64,000 bases of DNA from Sepiola atlantica (Eukaryota; Mollusca; Cephalopoda; Sepiida; Sepiolidae), in contig OY744517.1 of the NCBI GenBank assembly GCA_963556195.1, positions 145,124,382 to 145,188,381 on the forward strand, in the 5' to 3' direction. The position numbers and the translations under genes were made by a program. Under the pieces are notes generated by a model that was not told the DNA's origin, ran no database searches, and saw only the letters and a program-made list of their open reading frames with translations. Positions 35,691 to 46,011 of the stretch are shown piece after piece (the first letter of the stretch is position 1; each line of letters opens with the position of its first letter).

Positions 35691-35799
35691 TTATCGGTTA
35701 CAAGTTGTACCTATATAAAGTTGCCTGGCATTTTTTTTTAACTTCCATTTTTGTTTGGTTATTTTAAAAAAAAAAATTATGACTTTAAAAATTTTTTCA

Positions 35800-36080
35800 T
35801 CAAATTATCATTTTTTAAATAGGACTTGAAAAGTTAAATGCAATTATTACAGTATCGTTTGGTCATTAAATTATTAATTGAACCAAATTATTATAAAAAT
35901 ATAGAACTAATTGTTGTTAAGGTAATGTTTTAATCTCTATTTATAAAAGTATTGAATGTAAGTAGCTTCTCAAACATTCAATCTTTCAATGAGGATTTAC
36001 TAAGAATTTTAAACCCAGAAAAAAATTCCTGCTCAACAGTTTAAATGCTTCCAAATTCCTTTCCAATTTTGAAGAGTCAC
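35800..36080 (+). repeat. Dispersed repeat Y, uninterrupted copy
   Basis: Contains 'tggtcattaaattattaatt' + 'gaaccaaatt', the empty-site equivalent of the LINE insertion at 16358-16974. Confidence 0.65.
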
Positions 36081-36654
36081 CCCCTCCCTTTCTCTACATT
36101 TTTTCATCTTTTACTCTTTCCTCCTCAATTTTACCTTTCTTCTCTCTTTATTTCTCCTTTTCCTGTCATGCCCTCTCTCTCACTTTCTATAGAAAAACAG
36201 TATCTATCACCTGTAAATCATTTTGCTTAAATAATTTGTCACCTAATACAGGCAAAGAGGTGGGAAGAAAGAGAAAAAGTATAGTATCATCCTGTAAGAC
36301 GTGGGCTGCCAACCTATCTGATAGTTATTATCTTGGCTGGCATTTCAACTTTGGCAAATTGGCTGCCTATTTTTGTAAACTTATGTCTTAAGGAGAAAAA
36401 TGAGTTTTTTTTCTCGTTCTTCCTGGTTGAGACAAGACAAGATCGATAGAAGATGTTCTTTGCCAAAATTATTTTTCAAGCTTCTCTTCTCTGACGTTTG
36501 ATTGAAATGATCACCGACTAAAATTGGGTAATGGCCACTGCCTCCTCCGATTCCAATAAACCAAAGTTGAGCATCTGTCATTTGGATGAGTTTTTGGCCA
36601 ATAAGTTGGCTTGACATATTGCATAAGAGTTGAGTAATTTCATTAGTCATTTCT
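36081..36654. other. Non-coding stretch
   Basis: CT-rich 36080-36195; an 89-codon minus frame (36381-36650) has no recognised motif. Confidence 0.45.
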
Positions 36655-38095
36655 ATGTTATTACACTCTCCCTCACTTTATCTCTCACACCCTTTGTCTT
36701 CCTCTATCTCTCTCTGCCTCTTTTTCTCTCTCTGACATGCTTTCTTTTTTTCTCTCTGTCTCTTTCTCTATCTTTCTCTGTCTCTTTCTCTTTCTCTAAC
36801 TCTCTCTGTCTCTTTCTCTAACTCTCTCTGTCTCTTTCTCTAACTCTCTCTGTCTCTTTCTCTATCTCTCTCTGTCTCTTTCTCTATATCTCTCTGTCTC
36901 TTTCTCTATATCTCTCTATCTCTGTCTCTATATCTCTCTATCTCTTTCTCTATATCTCTCTGTCTCTATCTCTATCTTTTTCTATCTCTATCTTTCTCTA
37001 TCTCTATCTCTCTCTGTCTCTTTCTCTATCTGTCTCTTTCTCTATCTCTCTCTTTCTCTGTCTCTTTCTCCCTCTGTCTCTTTCTCCCTCTGTCTCTTTC
37101 TCTCTCTGTCTTATTCTCTCTCTGTCTCTTTCTCTCTCTGTCTCTTTCTCTCTCTGTCTCTTTCTCTCTCTGTCTCTTTCTCTCTCTGTCTCTTTCTCTC
37201 TATTTCTCTTTCTCTCTATTTCTCTTTCTCTCTATTTCTCTTTCTCTCTATTTCTCTTTCTCTTTCTCTCTCTATTTCCCTTTCTTTCTTTCTCCATCTC
37301 CCTTTCTCCATCTCCCCCTTTCTCCATCTCCCCCTTTCTCCATCTCCCCCTTTCTCCATCTCCCCCTTTCTCCATCTCCCCCTTTCTCCATCTCCCCCTT
37401 TCTCCATCTCCCCCTTTCTCCATCTCCCGCTTTCTCCATCTCCCGCTTTCTCCATCTCCCGCTTTCTCCATCTCCCGCTTTCTCCATCTCATGCTTTCTC
37501 CATCTCCCTTTCTTTCGCTCTCGCTCTACTGCTTTTTTACTCCCTTTCTCTCGCTCTCTCTCTTTTGCTGTTTTACTCCTTATCTCGCTCTCTCTCTTTT
37601 GCTGTTTTACTCCTTATCTTGCTCTCTCTCTTTCGCTTTCTCGCGCTTTCTTGCTCTCTCTTTCTCTCTCTCTCTTGCGCTTTCTTGCTCTCTCTTTCTC
37701 TCTCTCTCTTGCGCTTTCTTGCTCTCTCTCTCTCTTGCGCTTTCTTGCTCTCTCTCTCTCTCTCTTGCGCTTTCTTGCTCTCTCTCTCTCTCTCTCTTGC
37801 GCTTTCTTGCTCTCTCTCTCTCTCTCTTGCGCTTTCTTGCTCTCTCTCTCTCTCTCTCTTGCGCTTTCTTGCTCTCTTGCACTTTCTTGCGCTCTCTCTC
37901 TCTTGCGCTTTCTTGCGCTCTCTCTCTCTTGCGCTTTCTTGCGCTCTCTCTCTCTTGCGCTTTCTTGCGCTCTCTCTCGCGCGCTTTCTTGCTCTCTCGC
38001 TCTCTTGCGCTTTCTTGCTCTCTCGCTCTTGCGCTTTCTTGCTCCCTTTCTCTTGCTCTCTTTTGCTTTCTTGCGTCCTTTCTCTTGCCTTCTAA
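36655..38095 (+). repeat. 1.4-kb pyrimidine tract with three tandem sub-arrays
   Basis: The plus strand is almost entirely C/T. Block 1 (about 36660-37290): units of 'tctctctctgtctctttctc'. Block 2 (about 37295-37510): about a dozen copies of a 15-bp 'tttctccatctcccc' unit, the last ones with 'cccgc'. Block 3 (about 37620-38090): units of 26-32 bp built on 'ttgcgctttcttgctctctc'. Long open frames on either strand here are by-products of the low complexity. Confidence 0.95.
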
Positions 38096-38305
38096 AATAG
38101 CCAGCTGTGCCATACCAGTTGTATCGGTCGTCTCACTCACAGCAAGAGAAGATGCAACAAAATCTTTTCCCTTTCCAATAAACTGCGTTTTCAAATCCGT
38201 GACAATTTCACACCTCCGATCAGCAACCATGTTTAAAATTCACATTAGCAAAAAGTTTCTTGTCTGGACACAAATATCATGCTTTTTCATCACGCAGCTC
38301 TTCAC

Positions 38306-38640
38306 AAAGTCATCATCATATTCGTTGTAACATCTGTTTTACATGATGGCAAGTGTTGGATTGCTTTTAGAAATTGACTTCCAAACTAACCGGTCTCTGA
38401 CCAGGTCTTTATTTATCATTCTTTTTCTCAAATCCTTCTTTATCACTTTCTCCTATGTTTTCCTTGGTCTCCCCTTAGTAATTGATCCTGCTATCTTAAC
38501 TGTTCTACATCGACTAACCCAAGAACTCTCATCCATTCTTTCAATGTGATTAAACCAATAAAGTTTGAGGGTTTAACAAATTCTTCTTCATAAATGATTT
38601 TTCAATCTCCTCTACCTTGTTTTAACAACAGCTTCACTGT
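38306..38640 (-). pseudogene. LINE ORF C-terminus (second family)
   Basis: The minus strand encodes 'FNHIERMDESSWVSRCRTVK', 'GSITKGRPRKT' then a stop where Trp is expected, and 'KDLRKRMINKDLVRDRLVWK'. Same tail family as 14116-14525, ending in the 'tgatggcaagtgttgg' region beside (atc)n. Confidence 0.78.
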
Positions 38641-38859
38641 GTTGTTTTTCTTTAGTTAAAAAAAAAAAAAGTCTGTAGTCATGTGACATTTCTCTTCGTC
38701 CACCTTTCCTTGCTTCTGCTCAGCAATGAAGTATTTATACTTGTCCTGATTTCTTTGTTTCGTTTGAGATTATACTCTTTAAGTACACAAAAATTAGCAC
38801 CACAATTAAGAGACACGAGTTTGCCATCAATGTCAGTAAACATGTACTCAGTTTCCCAC

Positions 38860-39015
38860 CGTATTGGAAACACACTTTTTTTTTTATCTACTCCCTCCCA
38901 CAGCGATAAAATGTGACACAAGGTCAGAAAGCACTTGAGAGGATGAGCACTCTGGCCTACAAAAAATGCCTGGGCAGCCTCGTCTGCATTCCCCGGTAGC
39001 ACTTTTTTCAGCATC
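38860..39015 (-). repeat. Dispersed repeat, 'gcctgagg.g.cc' family (inverted)
   Basis: 'ctgggcagcctcgtctgcat' + 'tccccggta' is the reverse complement of the 31800-31835 region. Confidence 0.55.
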
Positions 39016-39663
39016 GATTTTTCTCTTTTCCATTAATATAGATAGCTTCTGAATGACGCCACATGAAAATGATTACCTGAAAGAGCAGTAAGGCAATGTT
39101 GTGGTGCATTATGGGATTTCTAGATTTTGTATCATCAGCATTTCACAACACGCGATAGAGAATTGAAGGGGGCGTTTCCCAGAAGGCTATTTTGCAAGTT
39201 ACAATTAAGACTTGTGACTGCATTATCGTACCTCTTTAATGCATGTTTTTTGGTAGACAGTTTTTCGAAAGGTGTATTAAAGTAAGAAAGTTTTGGATTC
39301 AGTAGATTAAAGGTCAAGTAGCTTTATTTCAGGTAAACTCTAAAAATGTTTTCTTGTTTGTAACAGATGAGGGCTGTGTTGGCCAAATGGGACCCTGACT
39401 TTGTTATGGGTAACAATAGATTATTCCCCCCTCCCTCTATGGAGAGACACTTCAGTTACAGTTGAAAATGTAAATAGGGAAATTTGATTTTTGGGGCGTT
39501 TTTCATATATGTATCATTTTCTTTAATTTGAAATGTACTTTTTGAGGAGTGGGCAATTTTGTGCATTGTCGGGTTAAAAAAATGACCTGATTGGTATTGG
39601 ATTGAAAAAAAAAAAATTTTTTTTTCAGTTAATTCACCATTTTCTAGCTTATGTCTCTGTATT
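39016..39663. other. Non-coding stretch
   Basis: Nothing recognised. Confidence 0.5.
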
Positions 39664-39800
39664 TCCAAGCAGTCAATGATCTCTATCCTTACCATATTCG
39701 ACATTGCTTAATTTTGGTAATCAAGCAAGATATGGCCATCCACTATCATGTTCATATTTATTCAATGTGTCTCTTCATTAGAAAAAAAATTATTTACTGT
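39664..39800 (+). repeat. Flanking direct repeat, left copy
   Basis: 'cgacattgctta.ttttggta', 'gatatggcc', 'gttcatatt', 'gtgt.tctt.attaga' are shared in order with 42968-43095 on the same strand. Confidence 0.75.
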
Positions 39801-39804
39801 CAGG

Positions 39805-39875
39805 CTGAGGTATTGTTCTGTGCAGTCCTAGGAAATCCACCCTCCCAGGCTATACCTTCTTGCTTTGTAGTCCAG
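39805..39875 (+). repeat. Fragment of the 31655 family
   Basis: 'ctgtgcagtcctaggaaatc' + 'caccctcccaggct' matches 31717-31752. Confidence 0.55.
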
Positions 39876-40533
39876 TCAAAATATGGCTGAATCTCAAACA
39901 AATTGCTAACAAAGGTTTTTAACTTGGATATTGGGCACGAATAACCTCTTTCAAATTTAAAAAAAAAAAGTTTATCAAAATTAGCCTTGCGGAAAGGGGT
40001 CAATGGGTGCCATCTTTAAAATCCAACTTAACAATATTCAAATTTCGAGACATAAAATTCCTGACATTTCCTGACAAGTATGTCCATTATTCCTGAATAA
40101 TAAATGTTTTCCCTGACAAAAAACCTTTATTAAATTAGAAATAAAAAAAATATTTTTGCGTGAAAACCCACACAGAGCCCACCCCAAGCCAGCTTGACAT
40201 TTTTTTGGTGTTTTAAATTGTAATGATAGGTAGCAATATGCTTAATAATAAACTAAGATCAGAAAATAACTAGCCCCTGCCATTGTTTTCATATTTGTTT
40301 GTTTTTGTACCTTTTATATTCATATTTGTATAAGAAATAAAAAACAGACTAAGTAGCCTTTTTCAAGGCAACAATTGTTACATTAATTCCTGACATTTCA
40401 TAAAAAATAGGTACAAAATAAGTACAATTTACAATAAAGAAATTGTCAGTTGGTCGAATGCTGGGGCAAAGCTCTTGCATAACCACCACAGAACAAGTTT
40501 ATGAATGGACCAAAGAACATTTCTTGTCAAGAA
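39876..40533. other. Non-coding stretch
   Basis: Lies between the pseudogene 3' end and the repeat fragment; no feature. Confidence 0.45.
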
Positions 40534-42966
40534 CTAGTCAAAGGTAACTTCATCATCAATATCTGGCTGTGGTGAGTTTCTGCAGTGGAGGCCTTTGCAA
40601 TTACCACACAAGTTTGAACAGTCAATGCCATGTTTCTTGCAACTGCATCTTGTTGTAGTACACCCTGAAGTACAGTTACACCATATAATAGCCAACACAT
40701 TTACAGGTCCAGCTGGCAAGTCAGTCTTGATTGGTTGTAATTTATCATCTGAAAGTTTCCATCCCCACTCGTCAGGTTTTAGCTGGTTTCTACATTTCCA
40801 TTCCTGAATTTGGAAGTAAAGTCGAAGACTGTGGAATTTCGTAGCTGCTCTTGTTGGTGGCAATGATTTGGCCTCAACATACTTTGAGCTTTTTGCAACC
40901 CTTTCCGTAAAGTGCCTCAGTCGGAGATGATTGATGTTTTCCACATCATTACCATTGTACAGGCACACTAAAGCCTTCTCCCCAGCTTCAATAACCTCTT
41001 CTACACTGCTATCCTTGCCAAACACTTCAGCCAGTTTGAGGAAGTTTCTATTGTTCATCATCTTTCGAAGAGATGCTGCCTTCCCAATTTCATAAACACT
41101 GGATGTAGAATTACAACCCAGTGGTGCATGGATGAAAAGAATGTTGGAACAGACCTCATCTCCCAAAGATTTCCTCATCTCTTTGATGTTCCAGACTTTC
41201 ACACTTTTTGCACTATCCTTTGGTTGTGACGTGAAAATGTTGTAACCATCATCTCTAATGATAACATAGAAGGACCAATAAGTCAGTGTCATCTGCTATC
41301 AAAATGGTTTCTCCTGTCTGTGCCAGTTCTAGAGCAGTTTTTACAATCAATATGTCAGCATCTCCAGATGCATGGACTACTTTACAACCTGCTTCCTCCA
41401 AACTCTTTCCCAGCAAGTTGATGAACAATTGTTTGTTTTCTTGATTAGCTAGGAAAACATCCTTTTTTAATTTGAACACCATTAAAGGGGTCAGTGACAC
41501 ATTAACACCAACTGAGCCCCCTGCTCAGCGTCGGTGAGTCACGTCTTTAATGGATGGACCAATTTCATACCCATATGCTTTTCCATATCTAGTTGCGACA
41601 TATCTGCGGTATTGGGCACAGATCTCATCAAATGTGTGACCTTTTTGCCATGAGAGGTGTTGAAGTAGTGCTCCACCATCTAAGAGATACTGTGGATCTG
41701 AACACTGTGGACCTGATTGTACAGGGGAAGTCAGTTCCCATATTGCATCTGCCGAAGCCCTTTTTTGTTTGCCTTTCGCGGTAGTCCGAAAGAATCAAAA
41801 AGTACAGGTGGGTAACCACAAAGCTCATACTGGAAATGTTCTTGCTGCTGCTGAGTTGAGGGTTCAATGGTAGATAGCACACACAGTCTCTGGAATAGGA
41901 GTTGTGGATCAGTCTCAACTGCTTCATGTTTGCTGAGTGAAACTTTTGACCCAAGTGTAATTGCCTGATCCTTTTTTTTAAAAGTGTTCTCGTGGACATT
42001 TTCTCCAGCCATTGAAGCTATGATTGCCTCTTCTATGGAGTTTGCTCTGTCCACATTCACCTTTTTGTCTCCAGTTACTCCACTTAAAATGCTGTGAATG
42101 GACAGATCTTCCTTGAAAGGATGATATGTCTGGAGAAACGCAAGGTGCTTCCATGTATCCCTCACATCTCGCTCTTTTCTTGCTGAAGTAACCTCCTGGT
42201 GCTGGTCACTAGTGCCATAACGAATGCCTGCTAGTTCTTGCATTGTAAACTTGATTTCAGCGCATGCTGGCAGTGATAGCGTCCAAACCAATCGTTGAAT
42301 TTCGTCCATTCCTCTGCCATGAGTAAGACCTCCAGATGTCTTCATGCTTCTCATTAGCACCTGCTCAATAACCAGATCCGCCAACAAGCCAGCTCAGTAG
42401 CGATTACTTCATCTAATCACATGGAATCCTTCAGAAAATTTCTGGTACACTTCAGGATGGCTTTTTGGCAGCCCCTCCATTTGCTGCAAGTACAAGTAGG
42501 CCGACTTTTCATATAAGATGTGTCCTGCTGCAACGAATATTGGCAGCATTTTCCTTACAGTGTCATGGTGCAATTCCCAGTTCCCGGTGCACTCTGCCTT
42601 GATAAACAATTGCAGGATCTTCACCATATCAAGGTATTGAATCCACAATTTTGCTGTTCGCTGTTCAACCATCGCATCCTTCACATGGTTGATTCTCTGG
42701 ATAATCTTGGTCATAGACTCTGATGACAGAAAATTATTCAATGTCTCAGTCCCATCAAGGAGACCTTTCAATACCCTGAGCTTCCTTCAGGTTTTCATTT
42801 TAAGAAAATGACTCTTCTGCATCAGTGTTGGGTTGATCATCCTCAGTGACATGTAAAACTGGCAAATCATAGGCTTTCGCTAACAAAATAGCATTCAGAG
42901 CAGCATCAACTAAGTAGTGAGCACGAATGGCTCTTGCAATTGCTTTGCGGCACTCGGCATTCTCAA
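40534..42966 (-). pseudogene. Broken multicopy invertebrate gene with PIN-like and TSO1/CXC regions
   Basis: On the minus strand five collinear pieces make one intronless protein. In order: 'ECRKAIARAIRAHYLVDAAL' (near 42950); a helical segment to 42409; a segment to 41731; 'GDADILIVKTALELAQTGET' followed by 'ADDTDLLVLL' (near 41350-41265), which looks like a PIN/FEN-type nuclease acidic patch; and a 250-residue end with the Cys-rich block 'CNCTSGCTTTRCSCKKHGI' + 'DCSNLCGNCKGLHCRN', a tesmin/TSO1-type CXC zinc motif. Lesions: frameshift near 42780, TGA at about 42410 and TGA replacing a Trp codon about 15 nt on, frameshifts near 41725, 41510 and 41270. The family is repeated in many invertebrate genomes; I suspect a mobile-element protein but cannot name the element. 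Product function unknown. Confidence 0.72.
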
Positions 42967-42967
42967 G

Positions 42968-43095
42968 AAGTCAACCATCTTCATACTTACCGTGTTCGAC
43001 ATTGCTTTATTTTGGTAATTGAGCGAGATATGGCCGTACGGCATCAGGTTCATATTTTTTCCGTGTGTTTCTTAATTAGAAGAAATAATTTACTT
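42968..43095 (+). repeat. Flanking direct repeat, right copy
   Basis: Abuts the truncated upstream end of the pseudogene and lies 76 bp before the LIM exon. Partner of 39664-39800. Confidence 0.75.
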
Positions 43096-43171
43096 GCCTT
43101 TAAACCTTTTTTTATACGAAAAGACAATCGTTCATAATGAATAATTGCTATTTTGTTCTTTCTCATTTCAG

Positions 43172-43273
43172 GCCAATGTTTTACGTGTAACGAAAAAGTT
43201 ACTGGAAGTAATGAAGCATGTCAAGCGATGGGGAATTTATACCATACAAAATGCTTTGTCTGCTGTTCCTGTG
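43172..43273 (+). CDS. Internal exon: first LIM domain of an Ajuba/LIMD1/WTIP-type protein
   Basis: The acceptor 'tctttctcatttcag' ends at 43171 and the donor 'gtaagtt' starts at 43274. The 102-bp exon opens with two bases finishing a codon, then 33 codons, then one base of the next. The residues fit LIM spacing C-x2-C-x18-H-x2-C-x2-C-x2-C: Cys2, Cys5, His24, Cys27, Cys30, Cys33 of the exon. 'ACQAMGNLYH' and 'CFVCCSC' are hallmarks of LIM1 in the Ajuba/LIMD1/WTIP group, adaptor proteins of cell junctions and P-bodies that restrain Hippo-pathway LATS kinase (family knowledge). The remaining two zinc ligands and LIM2-3 must lie on later exons, which I do not find in the 20 kb to the window's end. 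The gene runs on the plus strand; all flanking repeats would be intronic. A zyxin/LPP-type member is less likely. Confidence 0.88.
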
Positions 43274-43970
43274 GTAAGTTATTTAATTTTCAATATGCCT
43301 TCGGAGATGGAAACCTTGTAATTTAGAATGAAATTTATTGTTTTCTGAAGAGTTCTGAGTTTCTAGAAAGAAAAACAGTTTTGTTTCTTGAAACATTTTC
43401 TAAGTTCCCTGACAGAATTTAAAGAACGTCAAGATTTTAGTGGAGAAGGAGGAGGATTATTTTCTAAACTAAAATGCAAGATTGTGAAGTGTTCACTTTT
43501 CAAATTTCTGACATTTTCTAATGAAGTGTTCAGTGATTTTCAAACGTCTGCCTATTATCAAATCCTGAAGCTGACTCAATTCGAAATATTGCACATAAAT
43601 AAATCTGTAACTTTATGAATTTATGATATTCTTTATCTCAAGAATCTAGAATGATTGTCAGATTCCTAAGAAACTTGATATAAAAAAAAAAAAGAAATGC
43701 AATTGATATGAGCTGTTGATTTTTTTCAACAATGTTTCTATAAAAATAGTTGATTCATCCATGGAATATACTTTGATCATAATTGTTTTGATTGTGGACT
43801 CTGTAATCACATTCTATGCATTTTTAAGAAGTTAATTTTCAAAGATACACAGCGTTGTCCAGGAGCAATAATTTCCGACTTGAAAATATGAGAGAATTAT
43901 TATTTTGTAAATCTTTCTGATTTTGTTTGTGTCCTATTATATAATTAGTTTTGAATGTACTAATTTTAAG
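43274..43970 (+). other. Intron sequence after the LIM exon
   Basis: No exon or repeat recognised; AT-rich with short A runs. Confidence 0.5.
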
Positions 43971-43974
43971 TGTT

Positions 43975-44290
43975 TCGTCAGCTGTAGCACAACAGATAAA
44001 AGTGCTAAATAATAATCGGTTCTAACTGACAGCCATCTGGAGGTTGAACGTTCAATCCTCAGTATGGTTATATTAAGAATACGATTACGAATTACTTAAG
44101 ATTTCTACCCAGTCATGACTTACGGAACGAAAGCGAGTTACTCCTGTGGATTAACATAAAGATTCCCGAGTTCGACAAGATGCACCTGAAAAAGGTCGGA
44201 GGTTACATTGGCTGAAACATTGTAAGAATTACATCCAAGATGAGAACAGTAGCCTGAATAATCCAAATAATACTAACCTTTTAAAAGTTC
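43975..44290 (+). mobile_element. SINE candidate with tRNA-like head
   Basis: 'tcagctgtagcacaacagat' (A-box-like) and 'ggttgaacgttcaatcctc' (contains TTCAATCC, B-box-like) are about 65 nt apart, as in tRNA-derived SINEs. The body follows with 'cacctgaaaaaggtcggagg' + 'ttacattggctgaaacattg', a module that looks like a decayed hammerhead (CUGAAAA ... GAAAC ... GUA). Lies in the putative intron. Confidence 0.45.
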
Positions 44291-46011
44291 ATCAAACAAC
44301 AGTCCTGTGCTAGTGTTGTTATGTTTATTAAAGAAAAGTTCTCTGCGTGGTTACTACTGTTATACGATTCTACTGAATTATAAATCTCATTTATGGTGTA
44401 AGAGTGATAACTTCATTCATACTTTCGTTCTTGTCAGTTTCAGTTTTTTTCTCTTGAAACAAAGGCAACAATTCATAAAAAATGATGACTTTATTTTTAT
44501 TTATTTCACACACTAGGCAACTGAAGAATACCCAGACTTTTGTGTAACCTCTGATCCCGTGCACCCATGTTGCATTTGTCAGACTCCGTCTCCTGCAGAC
44601 CTACTGCCTCTCCTGTTGTTGGTTACCCCCTGTTTATAGAATCATTCTTTAAATCATATCTTGTCAAATTTTCTCACACGTTTTTACCCAGATTCTAATT
44701 GTCCCATTGTCCGTAAAGTTTTGTCAGAATTTCAAATAGAACCTTTTGATGAATCCGTATTTCTCCTTTTCCCACTTTTCGTTTTATTGATGTTAAGTCT
44801 AAAAGAATTGTTATGATTTCCAATCTCACTCCCAAAATAATTCTTTTGAGTTCTTTTTTCTTATTTTTTCATATGGAGGTCAGATGACTTCAATGTTTCT
44901 AATTAAAACTGCCCCTCGTTTGCATCATTATTAAAGTACCATCATTGCACAGTGTACCTAGGGGTGAAAAATTTGATTTTTGAAGGTTAGCAGATGGGTC
45001 TAAAGCTATTATTTTCCAAAATTTTGACTAACTGAATCATCATCATAAAATGAAAAGAAAAAGGTTCAAAGCTTAATTTTGACTAACTGAATCATCATTA
45101 AATGAAAAGAAAAAGATTCAAAGCTTAATTTTTAAGGATTTTATTGCTGTTTGAAGTTGAATAATAGATCCTGAAATTACACCTTAGAATTTTAAGAGGT
45201 AATTCTTTATTTTTTTGGCGGGAAGGGGATACAGTAAAATTGATTTTCAAACATTGATGACCCTTTCTATAAATGTATAAGACACTGTATGCACTGTCCT
45301 TTTCTTAAATCTATATAAACATTTTAAACAGTGTTTCCCAGCATAGGGATAAAAATTCCATTTCCAAACAATGAAAATATTCTAGCTGACTATGTAAAAA
45401 TCCAGAGAATTTTTAGATTTTCCAAAGAAATAAGTCAAACTTTAAAAACACAAGGTCCATACTTTGTTTTTTTTTGTTGCAAGGAGTTGTAACATTGGGA
45501 TCAATTATTCTGAAAAGTTAGGTATTTAGTGATTTTTAGAACATTAGACCAACATTTGCTAGAATTTAACAAAAGGTTTAAAAATTCCTGAAATCCACCA
45601 ATAGGGTCTATAAAATAGCCAAATTTCATGGAAAAAATACCAATTTTCAACAAAATATTTATCAAATATAAGTGTATATAGATCAATGATTATGAATTCT
45701 TCTTTTCATTCCGTTCACCTAGTACACACGGAAATGTAATTTTTGCCCGAGTTATGGTCACAACAATGATTTTGCTGAATATCCTCAAATAAGAAAATTC
45801 AGCCTCAGAGCCATAAAAATTAAGCTTTCGGGAAACTTTTTTCATTGTCGAGAATTAAATGACGATTCCAGTGAGCACTCGGGTGATAATTTTTAGCTGA
45901 TATATGGAATTTTTTTCCATTATTGGCTATTATGGGCGCTGAAACTTTACTGTTACAGAGCTGACTCATGTGATCTTGCTGTTAAATAGATGTGTCTGCT
46001 GCCCGGCAGAA
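44291..46011. other. Non-coding stretch
   Basis: Contains a local tandem duplication (next entry) and otherwise nothing I recognise. Confidence 0.5.
45023..45135 (+). repeat. Tandem duplication, about 54-bp unit, two copies
   Basis: 'ttttgactaactgaatcatc' ... 'gttcaaagcttaa' occurs twice in tandem; the second copy lacks one 'atc' step. Confidence 0.9.

Noticed and set aside
37216..38330. Long open frames (up to 279 codons) on both strands
   Set aside because: They are Ser/Leu or Arg/Glu strings produced by the pyrimidine tract; open frames in several phases at once are a low-complexity artefact.
26360..43273. Direct splicing of the 43-bp candidate to the LIM exon
   Set aside because: The phases fit, but the junction codon would be Cys just before the first LIM Cys where this family normally has Gly (..FG-x-C..), so direct joining is unlikely.
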